From Ectocarpus siliculosus (Eukaryota > Sar > Phaeophyceae > Ectocarpales > Ectocarpaceae): DNA of 64,000 nucleotides. The stretch spans positions 1,505,113 to 1,569,112 of the forward strand of contig FN649744.1 in the NCBI GenBank assembly GCA_000310025.1, read 5' to 3'. The notes beneath the pieces were generated by a model. That model ran no database searches, was not told the DNA's origin, and saw nothing but the letters and a program-made list of their open reading frames with translations. The translations under genes were made by a program, and so were the position numbers. Positions 23,901 to 33,859 of this stretch are shown here, in pieces (the first letter of the stretch is position 1; the number at the start of each line of letters is the position of its first letter).

Positions 23901-26427
23901 AAGTGACAGGGTTTGATCTGCGTGCGGCTCTGAAAAGCGAGAGCATCTCGGAGACCAGGCGGTTTCTGCGCGTTTTGTACGACCTGGTGAGTCTCTGCGT
24001 CAATACGTTATTGGAACGTATTGTGTAGCGCTCTAAACCGAACCACCAAATAGAAATACCGTGTTTTCCGAGAGAGGAGATTTGGCACATGGTCTTTTCT
24101 GGTTCTCGCCTTCCCTTGCAATTTTGGTGTGCTGTCGAGCTCACTGCCTCTCCGGGGGGCTGTGGTGTTGTTTGTTGCAACCGTATCGTGGGGAGTGCTC
24201 ACTGCCCTGCTGGCGTGCTTCAAAGGACTACTGTGTCACATGTGCCCTCGTTTTTGTTTCGTTTCTGTCGCTACGCCCTTCTCTGGTCTGCCCGTGAACT
24301 CAGGCGGCGCAGCAGGAGCTGATGCTGGACGAGATGGCCAGGGAGGGAATGTACGCCATCGAACTCAACGACAAGCTATCGTTGAAACTCGCCGACAAGG
24401 TGCGTTTTTTGTTTTTTCTTGGCATCATTTTTTGCCGCACGGGCGTTGCGGTGCGCGCTGTGACGTGTGGCTTGGCACTTCGGTCTCAAAAGGCGAACGG
24501 GGTTTCAACGAAAGGCGTTCCAGCCAACCCATGACTCCAGGCAAGCGGACAAACAAGTGACCCCCTCTTCCCGCCACCACCCCCGCCCTCTCCCCCCCAC
24601 CCACATCAGAGAAAGGAGGTAGAGGTGCTGAAAAAGGCGTATTTCTTGGCGATTGAAACCGACCCAGCCGCTGCTTGGGACACGAGTGACAACAACAACA
24701 ACGGTGCCGCCAAGATCACGGCGGCCACGACCGACTCTCCCGGCGCCGGCGCCGCTGAGTCCTTGCCCGGGGCCGAGCCCACCCTAGAAGCGGTCTCGTC
24801 GGGGATGACTCCGCCCCCGCCGCCCCGCCCGCCGCTCTCGGACTCCACGACTGCGGCGAGGCGGGAGCACTCTCGGGCGTTTTCGGGGATGGGTATCGCC
24901 GCTCCGGGTAACGGTGGTGCTATTAGCCCCCGCGGCGGGGTGGAGGCGGCTTCGAACGGCGGTAGCCCCGGCGCGGGCGGCGGCCGCACCCGGTCGGGAA
25001 GCGGGGCGAGCGTCGGCAGCAGCAGCGGCAACCGCAGCGTTCGCGCGGAGCTGTTCCCGGCACCGGGGGCGGCGGGAGAGGGCAAGAGCAAGAAGACTAC
25101 ACCGGAGGTTTCGCCGCGGGGGGGAAATGCCAACAACGGCCACGCGATGCCGCCGCCACCGCCGCCCACCGCGTTCTTCCCTACCGGGCCGCCGCCGACG
25201 CTGTCGGGGCCGCCTGTGATGATGGGAGCGGGGGTGTCGGAGCTTGCTGCGCCGCCGACAATGGCGGCGGCTGCGGCGGGTGGAGGAGACGTGAGCAGCG
25301 GTAGTGCGTTTGGAGGACCGGGCCAAGGGGGTGGGGTCGTCGAAGACCCCCTCAAGGTAGATGATACCAGCAAGTAGAGGCGTTTATTTATTGCAGGCTA
25401 GCGCAGCTGTCGACTCTACCTCTCGTAGTGTCCCCGTACACCTTTTTTGCTTTTTGCCCGGTTTCAACTCTTGAAGTTGCTAGATGTGGTTGTGGTTTTA
25501 TCTTTCGATTTCTCTTGTAGGCTCAGGCCGCGACCTCTTCCATCCGCACACCAACGCGCGCCTGCCTTTCCTCTTCCCCGACCGCAGGCGATGATGATGC
25601 CGCCGGCACCGCCCCAGATGAAGCAGCGCACGGAGACGGCTCGCCAGGATGATGCCGCCGAGGACAGCGGCGACTCCAAGAACGGAACCAACGCCCCGCC
25701 CGCGCTTGCCCCCCCGCCCGTCCTGCCGCACCCGGGGCAGGCGGTTTCCTACCGGGCCGTGCGGAAGGCTCCCGCCGGTGGCGTCGCGCCGCCGCTGACG
25801 GCGTTCGGCCCTTTCGGCGGCGGCGGCGTCAGCGCGTTTGGTGGAGGGGGTGCTGCGATGGGGGCGTTTGGCGGCAGGGGTGCCATGACCGCGCCGTTCG
25901 GCGGCGGAGGAGACAGCGGTAGCAGCAGCGTCGATGGCAGGGGGAGCGAGGGTACGGACGCCGCGGCGGCGACGTTGGGGGGCGGAGGTGACTGCGGCAC
26001 GACGACGGCGTCGGGCGGCGGCAACAGCAGCACCACCTTCGGCAGCAGCGTCGGCTCGTTTACCGGAAGCTTTGGCAGCGGCCGCGGCGGTGGTGGGGGT
26101 GTTGACGCGGGCGTCGCACCGGCAGAGGCTGCGGCTCAGCAGCCGCCGCCGCAGATGCTGCCGGGGGTCTCCTGCGGCGGGAGCGACTGCAGCGGAGCAG
26201 GGGTAGGCGGAGAGGCAGACCCTTCCGGCGACGGTCCGGCCGCCGCCGCCGCCGCCGCCGCCGCTGAGGGCGAGGAGGCGGCGATGATGCAGGGCAACGG
26301 CTTCCCCGATGGCGGATCGGCCGCGCCGGGAGTCGGAGACGAGAGCAACGGCGGCGGTGGGCAAGGCTTTGGGGGGCCGTCGTGGGCGAGGGAGGAGGAG
26401 ACAAACGAGTTCTTCGCCGGCGTTTGA
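20993..26427 (+). CDS. Unknown RS-rich / coiled-coil / FG-motif protein, 773 aa
   Basis: Seven exons join, all in phase 0: 20993-21133, 22355-22426, 22930-23073, 23705-23986, 24304-24399, 24610-25356 and 25588-26427. Residues 1-47 are Pro/Gly-rich. Residues 48-119 look folded (VNQTVATVAGDLEGLVHAW; LRTVAYSVAENRVHTDLRDR). Residues 120-160 are rich in Arg-Ser and Ser-Pro (HSDRSRTRSTSSPRRPRKPR). Residues about 185-275 are helical and charged, with coiled-coil character (LMLDEMAREGMYAIELNDKL; RKEVEVLKKAYFLAIETDP). The remaining 500 residues are Gly/Pro/Ser/Ala-rich with roughly eight FG dipeptides (AFGPFGGGG, SAFGGGG, GAFGG, APFGGGG, SFGSG). Combined RS and FG content points to RNA-processing or nuclear-pore material, but I do not recognise the family. 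Exon 4 has a textbook pyrimidine tract; the exon 3 acceptor is weaker. The very long antisense frames here are by-products of GC-rich codons. Confidence 0.72.
22044..22140. repeat. Clustered short palindromes in an intron
   Basis: A dense array of GATCTG/CAGATC half-sites: GATCTGCTGCAGATC at about 22046, AACGATCTGTAACAGATCGTT at 22069-22089, a degenerate copy AACGATCTGTAGCAGATTGTT just after, then GATCTGCAGATC. Two or three stem-loops can form. It lies in the first intron (21134-22354) of the RS/FG gene. Confidence 0.7.
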
Positions 26428-26552
26428 GAAACGCAAGCCAAAGCTCTGTTCATCTTGAGTCATGTCCCCTTGAGTACGCGAGCGCAGCGTTAGGTCAACC
26501 GTTGGAAGGGTTAAATGCCAAATCTTGACGACGGTTGCGCGCTTCTTTCCTT

Positions 26553-26980
26553 GATAGACGTGTTCGCGCTGGGCGCGAGTCTGTTGCCCAGAAGGCGCCG
26601 CGTTGCTACGGCAGTAGTAGCTGTAATGTACGAAGGATTGGATGCAAATTTTTGACGGGTGCACGGTTCGTCCCCCGATAGATGTGTTCGCGGTGGGCGG
26701 AAGGTCTATCGCCTCGAAGGCACTAGTGTCGCTTCGCTTGCATCGGACGTTGATTGGACGAGGCGGGGCTGTTGCCCTGCAGCTCGCATCACGGTACGGG
26801 CTTGCTCCCCCCGTAGGGGATGAAGAATGGCGGCGTCGTTTCTCACTTGTGAGTCTGTCTGTGCTGATAGTATCTATGAGTTGGTGCCAAAGACAAACCG
26901 CCCTTTTTCCGGGCGGAATAGATGCCGGTATGTGTCGGTGCGTCGGTGCCAAGACAGACCGCTTTTTTGCGGCAGAATAG
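26553..26980. repeat. Degenerate repeats with T-loop hairpins downstream of the RS/FG gene
   Basis: GATAGAyGTGTTCGCGsTGGGCG followed by GAAGGC occurs near 26553-26600 and 26678-26725. Then GTGCCAA-AGACA-ACCGC with a hairpin occurs twice with a period of about 62 bases. The first hairpin, 26898-26916, is CCGCCC-TTTTTCC-GGGCGG; the second, 26959-26972, is CCGC-TTTTTT-GCGG. Both are followed by nGAATAG. These look like short structured elements, not genes. Confidence 0.6.
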
Positions 26981-28190
26981 GCGCGATTTGTTTGCCTTGT
27001 CGGGAATTCCGCCATGTACCCCGGCGTTGTTCCATGACCCTAGAAACCTGTTTCTTCGTGTCGACACATGCTGGAAGAGCCCACGCGTGCATCGAAAGCA
27101 TGCTCGTCTACCTGTGTACACCGGTTCGCTTTGGAGTCGATAGAGGCTTGCCGGGTTGTTCAGCCTCCTGTAGTAAATTGTTCATGTTCATCTTCTACGG
27201 ACATGTGTTCTTGGCAGGCCCTTGATTGGTAGTGGGTGGGATTTGCTGCGCGGGACCCGCTGGGCGGCGACTGCGTTAGTGCTGTTACTTTGGACCCGTG
27301 CCTATCTCTCTCTCTGCGCTCCTCGTCGCGCCTAGTGTTTTGGATCTGGGCAAACAAGGGGCTGTGCAAATTTTCTGAATTTCGTCACAGGTGTGTAGTC
27401 TGTGTCGCTCTCCGTTATCTGGCCAGAGTTTTTTTGTCACAGGGAGAGGGAAATGATACCATTATTTAGTAGAAGTAAAAACAAAGTGCACCCGTGTATG
27501 TAGACGTTTCCATCTAGTGTTTCCCTCACGGACGAGTACGATGCACGTGGAGTTTCGTAGTCTAGAAGTTGACGTGTGTGGCTTTGTGATCCGCACCATC
27601 AAGCGGGCTTGCAAGCCGGGTTCTTGACAAATGCCGGCCTGATTTGGAGTCAGAAGATGCGCTGTTTGTGGTTCCTCGGGCGTCAGCATGCACGTCTTTA
27701 CTTTGGCTCGTTCAAGACCCCATTTTACCCTCAATATTATCTTACGCCGACCTGCCTCGTTGAGGCGCGCGTTGCAAAGAACAACAGCCGCGGCCTTTGC
27801 CTTGCAAGGAAAAAACTGCTCCGACCTGGCTCATCACGACTCCGCGCTGTCACTCTCTACCCATGGCACGGAATACGAAGATAAACATGTTGAAATCAAA
27901 ATCAAACAGCGAGGACCACCGACCACCCAGGGCGTGAACCAACGGAGCTTGAATCCTTTTTTTACACGCAGTGAAGTTCCGTGATGCCGGCCCAGCCGGA
28001 ACATTAATACAACAATGACACCTCTACATCTCCCAACAAGACACATATCTACAGAGAGAGAGAGGTGGAATGTAGGACCTCTCCGGCGCAGACTCTTTGC
28101 GTAAAAAAACATCCAAAGATTAGTCTTATTTGTTGTGTCATGCGTGCCACAATAAAAAAATCATTTTCTCTGCAGGAATAACTTCCGCGG
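26981..28190. other. Non-coding stretch, nothing recognised
   Basis: Several short frames on both strands, none with family motifs or paired splice sites. A short GA run lies at 28052-28062. No transposon ends found. Confidence 0.5.
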
Positions 28191-28277
28191 ATGGTCTTCG
28201 GCGTGGGCGATGTGGTGGGGGTGTTTAAGACCCTGCTTATCTATTTTCCCAAGGACATCGTCACGGTAGAGAAGTGA
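28191..28277 (+). CDS. Candidate very short ORF (28 aa)
   Basis: An ATG opens a 28-codon frame with a hydrophobic or amphipathic stretch (MVFGVGDVVGVFKTLLIYFP) ending VTVEK and TGA. A strong intron-like acceptor (TTTTCTCTGCAG) lies 15 bases upstream, but an in-frame TAA falls between it and the ATG. A second frame from the same acceptor is also open. This could be a terminal exon of an unseen gene, a microprotein, or chance. Confidence 0.18.
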   Translation: MVFGVGDVVGVFKTLLIYFPKDIVTVEK

Positions 28278-29227
28278 GAGGCGCCAACGATCCCCGAATG
28301 GTATAGTCTAAAGCCCAAGCACCCATCGGAGTACTTGTTGCTTGTTGACCGCTGGCAACTAAGGGCAACCAATTATGTAGCCTACTCTAATTAGTAGAAT
28401 GCTCTGTTTTGGTGACCCATTGCGAACAAATATATACAAATGAGCACATTTCTCTGTAATATTGAGAGTATCGGAATAGTGCATGTTTCTGCCAGCGAAA
28501 TTAGAGGGGATAACACAACTGAGCGAATCATTACCTATTGCTAAGTATCCTACAACTACAGTACATACCTACGACTGGCTGCGCATTGCGTCATACGGAG
28601 GAAATATCCCCGACATAAGCAAAGACGGACGGACAACCATCGGCTACTCAATCTCATGTTGTACATATGTAGAGAGTACAGACGAGAAAAGATTCGCACA
28701 TGCGCATGTACAACCGCCATCAATCCGTGCTGCGTACAAAACAAGTTGAAGACGTCCAACCCGACGACCATCCAGCTTTCACAACCAAGCACACGAGCAC
28801 TACTCGGTGGAGAAGGCTCTTCTTTCGTATGCACACACATACCCATACCCGAGTGGGGCACACGGGATGTCACGTAGATAAAGAACGTCTGTTCGATTCT
28901 CGCAGTGAAGAGATGAAGATTCGCACAAAAAGTAGCCTGGTAACTCTTGTTGCATCCGATCCTAAGGACGACGGTCAGGGCAAGAAACAAGCGTGAAGTA
29001 TATACTGGAGTACATAGTTTGGATGGACAACGCCTCATACATACTCAGTCTGATGTAGAGGGAACAGACGAGGATAAGGTTTCTGTGCTGCGTGCAAAAC
29101 TACGCGAATTGGGTTGTTACGGAAGAATTGGAGAACAACAGATCAGATGGTGTGACAACCCGCCTTGGACTGAGGGAACGCGTGATTTCCATGTCCTCGC
29201 GCGTACAACACCCACACACGTAGTTTG

Positions 29228-31470
29228 GGCTTGCTCACCGTGAGGTGGATACCATGGTGGTGCACGGTGGAATGAAAGATCGCCCCGGATCGCGGATGAA
29301 CGCGGATGAACATTTACCCGTCGTCGTCGTCGTTGGATCCTGGATCGTGGATGGTGACGAACTTCGTTCATGCTACTACAGAGTACTGCTTGGGACCGTT
29401 ACAAGCACGGCCATGTCTTCAATGCACACCCGCTGGCCAATTTGCATGAACGCGTGTACTGAGGCGAGGTGGACATAGGATGGATATGGTAATGTCACGG
29501 TTCCGGTTTAGTGGTGTGGTGGTATGTGGTGTTGTGGTGTTGTGGTGTTGTGGTGTTGTGGTGGGGGAGTTGGATACCCCCCGGGTTGTTTGATGTTTGA
29601 GTTTGGGGGAAGAATGAGAGACAGACATGCTGTAAGACTGAAACACTTTGTGCCAGCCAAACTCCCAATCAATCAAGACCACCGCTGGAAGAGATAGATA
29701 AATCTGTAAGACTGAAAAACTTTGTGCCAGCCAAACAATTCCAGGGTCGTCTGCTGTTATCCACGGTGCTCACCTTGTTTCTATACCCCATCGCTCAAAA
29801 CTCACCTATTTGGTCCGCGCCAACACGACGAAGAAACTGGCCAGCGTTCTGTGTGGGACCACCGATTGAGGTTGACTGCCGTGCCAACGGTCGTGCCAAC
29901 GGTCGTGCCGTGCCAATGAATGGTGTGTTCGATCTTACAACGTACAACGGCGTGCAGCAATCACCCAGCCAGGCTGTAGTGGTGTGCCCGAGCATCAGCA
30001 TGGCCAAACGGCCCCGTTGTGCGATACATGCCTTGGTACGCTAATATGCATGTCCGCCCGCGCCACGGTCCGCTGTAGAATGAAACGTGTACCCGTCGGA
30101 TCATCCGTGGATCCGTCCACCCCTCCACTTCTCTTGTTGCTGAAGGCATGTTGTTTGAGACCGCCACCACACTGGCATGTCTTCAGAGCACACTCGCTGG
30201 CTAATTGGCCACACACCACACACCCACACACACACACGTACACGTACATATGCAGTTCGGGCTTGCTTGCCGTGAGGTGGACACCATGCATGGTGGTGCA
30301 CGGTGGAATTAAAGATCGCCCCGGATCGCGGATGAACGCGGATGAATATTTACCCGTCGTCGTCGGATCATGCCGAATTTCGTTCATGCTGTCGACATAC
30401 TACTGCTTGGGACTATCCACCTCGCCGTGTCCATGCACATACATATATACGTTGTTGCCAATTGGCCAGCGGGTGTGCGTTGAAGACATGGCCGTGCTGT
30501 AACGGTCCCAAGCAGTAGTCCATGTCGACAGCATGAAAGAAGAACTTCGGCACGATCCACGATCCATGATCCGGCGACGGGTATATGTTCCTCCGCGTTC
30601 ATCCGCGATCCGGGGCGATCTTTCATTCCACCGAGCACCAACATGGCATCCACCTCACCGCAAGCCAAACCTACGTGTGTGGTGTGTGGTCACTTGTCTG
30701 ACGACATGCCAGTGTGGTGGCGGTCACAAACAACATGCCCTCAGCAACAGCAGAAGTAGCGGGGTGGACGGAACCACAGATCCGACGGGTACACGTTTCA
30801 TTCTTCAGCCTACAAGTGACGCCGACCAGTGACCAGCGGACCATGGCGCAGGCGGACATAGCATACCAAGGCGTGTGTCGCACAACGGGACCATTTGGCC
30901 ATGCTCATGCTCGGGCACATCACAGTCTGGGTGATTGCTGCACGCCATGGTACAATGTGTTGTACGGTCGAACCCGTACGTTGGCACGGCAGTCGACCTC
31001 AATCGGTGGTCCCGCAGCCCAATCGGTGGTCCCACACAGCACGCTGGCCACCAAATTGGTGAGCTTTGAGCGACAGGGTACACAGAAACAAGGTGAGCAC
31101 CGTGGATACCAGCAAACAACCCTGGAATTGTTTGGCTGGCACAGAGTGTTTCAGTCTTACAGATTTATCTGTCTCTTCCAGCGGTGGTCTTGATTGATTG
31201 GGAGTTTGGCTGGCACAAAGTGTTTCAGTCTTACAGCAGTGCCTGTCTCTCGTTCTTTCCCCAAACTCAAACCAAAAACACCCGGGGGGGTATCCAAACA
31301 ACCCCCCCACCCCCCACCACACCACCACACACCACCACACCACAGAACCGGAACCGCGACATATTGCGATATCCTATAGACTATGCATACGTGCCCATGC
31401 ACATAAACATAAGTACATACGTACGTTGTTGGCCAATTGGCCAGCGGGTGTGTTTCGTGCTTGAGAGCGC
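29228..31470. mobile_element. Large inverted-repeat (foldback) structure, about 2.2 kb
   Basis: Sequence from about 29390-30440 recurs, inverted and diverged, at about 30500-31470. Paired landmarks: CACACCCGCTGGCCAATT at about 29428 against AATTGGCCAGCGGGTGTG at 31434; CTGTAAGACTGAAACACTTTG at 29631 against its complement ending at 31237; GAAACGTGTACCCGTCGGAT at 30081 against its complement around 30778-30800; GACATGCCAGTGTGGTGGCGG at 30703 against its complement near 30160. A block with GAATGAAAGATCGCCCCGGA and TCGCGGATGAACGCGGATGA occurs three times: plus at about 29228-29380 and 30258-30400, minus at about 30520-30672. The short frames in the two arms are relatives of each other but match nothing I know. 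This is most like a foldback or non-autonomous DNA element, perhaps two nested copies. Ends and target-site duplication are not resolved. Confidence 0.65.
29519..29575. repeat. GTGTTGTG minisatellite inside the left arm
   Basis: TGGTGT/GTTGTGGT units in tandem. The complementary CCACCACAC-rich run lies in the right arm near 31312-31345, so the repeat is part of the inverted structure. Confidence 0.7.
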
Positions 31471-33268
31471 CGGTCATCGACACATCCAACCGTCAACAAC
31501 GTAAAAGGCACCAATCAAGCTGATTCTTGCGGAAGACTTCTAAAGCAGTGCAGGACGGCCGATGGGGTGATTTCTCGCGTCTCGGGCGTTCGGCTTGAAA
31601 AAGTGCGTGGTTCAGGCTTTCGGAGTAAAAGTGATCATTCATTCACATTTTTTTTTCCGTTCTGTGAGACCTCTAGAGACCGTATCGGTCTCTTAGAGTC
31701 AACCGGATCTGGAAGGAAGGCCATTTTTGTCGTTCGATGATTGATTTGATGTCGAACGAAGCGAGTTTTGGCGGGGGGGGGCGTGCAGTCTGCACAATCA
31801 AAACAAAAGAGAGTTTGTTTTACGTGTAGTGGTTGACAACTGCGAAACCCGTGTTGAAGCCGTGTCCAGCGATTTGCAAGATCGTTGTTCCCCCACTCAA
31901 TGGAAGACTGTGACCATCATTACTCGGGTACTACAGCGGACACACGTCGAGAAACTCGAAACAACGTGGTGCTGGGCAAGTACGACAAATTCTCAAGTGC
32001 ACATGACTCAAACGTGTTTTTGTGCTAGCGAAAGTACAAAGCACGTTACTGCTACTCGTGATGATGAGCTGCCGCCGCGAACAAGTCGCCTGTCTCGACG
32101 GTCAGCAGGTTTTCGAACTGGTGCATTGCTTTGTCTCTTCCAGCGCTGCGCGCGCGGCTCATCAGAAGCATGCGGGCATCCCTGCCGCCATGGAAGGCAA
32201 ACAGACAAGGTTGGGCACAGGAGGGGAAGACGACGGGGATGGGTGGGTACACACCGACATTGCGCCAAACAGAACTAACTGTCATCCCAAAGGCCAAGTC
32301 TGCCAAGAAAGGAAGAACAACCGAGCAACACAACCTGGAATTTTGTCTGCTTTGCGAAGCATGGGAGGGTGTATCCATAGACTATCGTATTCACGAATTA
32401 AGCCCCCGTCATATGTTTGACCAGACCTTGCATATCAACAAATCCTGACACAGGAACGCACCCCAGGGCTTCACCGGCGACGATCGCACCGCGCGAAGGA
32501 CGAGGTGGTTTGAGGTGTCTACCGAGGTGCCTAAAACGTGACCTGCATCCGGTGATATTCGATGTGCAGCGGACTCAGGCACTGCTGTCCGGCGGCCGAC
32601 TTCTCGCAGAGGTTACCTGGTGTCGGTTAATGAGATCGGAAGGGCTCTGCGTGCCAAAAGCCGTCCGAGGCTGGCGGCTTTAGCGGCAAGCGTCTGTCGA
32701 GCCTTTACCGCCGCCAGAAGAATCTCCATCTTTAATGGTTCGAGAACGCCGAAATCGAGTTTGCGCAGGGCAAAGAAAGCGGAGCAATCGGGGCGTTAAA
32801 TCGCGGCCACGATCGAATCGTTCCACCGAGAACGCGCAGAACAGATTACGTGCACAGAATGAAGATCTACATATTTTCTTATGCTCTTTGTGCTGAAGGC
32901 AAAGCCTATGGCTGGTATTCGCCGTTAACGGCCAACGGTGTGTGCTAATCGAAAAAACGGACCTTCTCCCCATTTCAAAAGTGGCCATTGCCAGTTTTTG
33001 GGACGATGAAGACCGACCGGATCATCACCATCAAGTAACTGAAACCTCGGCATTTTTTCACGTGTATTCGTGGGACTCTCACTTAAGTTGACGCCCGACG
33101 GGCGGGTACAGCCTGGGATGGCCAAAAGAGACACCTCTCGATTGTAATCGATACCAAATGACATGTGACCCACACATGAAGACGGCAATAGTCATGCGGA
33201 CAACAAGCTCGAACTGAGATGCTTTACTATCAGGTAAACCAGTCTCGTTTCACACCACCCCCTCTACT
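31471..33268. other. Region between the foldback element and the giant gene, no supported gene
   Basis: Plus frames at 31829-32278 and 32022-32420 overlap in different frames, have no motifs and no splice support. A perfect small hairpin, AGAGACCG-TAT-CGGTCTCT, lies at 31675-31693. Nothing else stands out. The 3' untranslated region of the giant gene would extend into this stretch. Confidence 0.5.
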
Positions 33269-33859
33269 CTATCTCCCTGCCAGGACCGAACACACCTCGC
33301 CCAGCTCGAAACCCTCGTCGTTGGTGACGTCATCCACCATGTCCATATCCACCGAAAACTGTCCATCGCTGCCGTGATCATCGCTTTCACGCCCGTCATC
33401 TTCTTCGCCGCCGATACACGCGTCCCCTCCTTCCCCATCGAGATCGTCACCTCGGTCCTCTTTCTCCCCCGCCTGGCTCGGCGGTGACTCCGGTCCCACA
33501 ACGATCGGGCCGACGACAACAGCATTGTCATCGCCGTCGTCCTCGTTGGTCGGACACACTCTGGCGGTTCCACCAGTGCCGGTGTTGCCCTGCTTCTTGG
33601 CCCCGCCAGGACCAGCGCCGCCGCCGATTTTCAGGAATCTTGATACCGCGTTCCGCGGATGCCTCGGCGGTGGTGTCACTTGTCTACCTGGAGGCGGCTG
33701 GCTCCGACTTGGCCCTTTGGCACGCCTTCCTCGCCACGGCCACCGCCGCTGACGCCGGCGCCGGCGCTGGCTCTTGGGTGTTTGAGATGGTTGCCCTCCG
33801 GAATGCTTGCTTTCTTCCAGGAGAGGAACTCGTACCCGACCGGTCGCCGCCAACGTAGT
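33269..33859 (-). other. Giant gene last exon: basic then acidic tail
   Basis: After a good CACAG acceptor the exon reads a strongly basic stretch (SQRRRRRQRRWPWRGRRAKG), then about 80 residues dominated by Asp, Glu and Gly, ending GFELGEVCSVLAGR and TAG. A GTGTGT donor-like site near the end means a further tiny exon cannot be excluded. Confidence 0.65.

Noticed and set aside
24606-25373. A 255-codon minus-strand frame opposite exon 6 of the RS/FG gene
   Set aside because: Shadow frame of Gly/Pro/Ser codons; no splice or motif support.
25498-27015. A 505-codon minus-strand open frame
   Set aside because: It is antisense to the GC-rich exons of the RS/FG gene, is Arg/Ala/Pro-rich as expected of a shadow frame, and has no motif; the plus-strand exons have matched splice sites and phases.
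29228-31470. CRISPR array or rRNA spacer as an explanation for the repeated blocks
   Set aside because: Units are long, inverted and unevenly spaced, and the context is intron-rich nuclear DNA.
31829-32420. Two overlapping plus frames (149 and 132 codons)
   Set aside because: Different frames over the same DNA, no motif, no splice-site pairs and no neighbour that would extend them.
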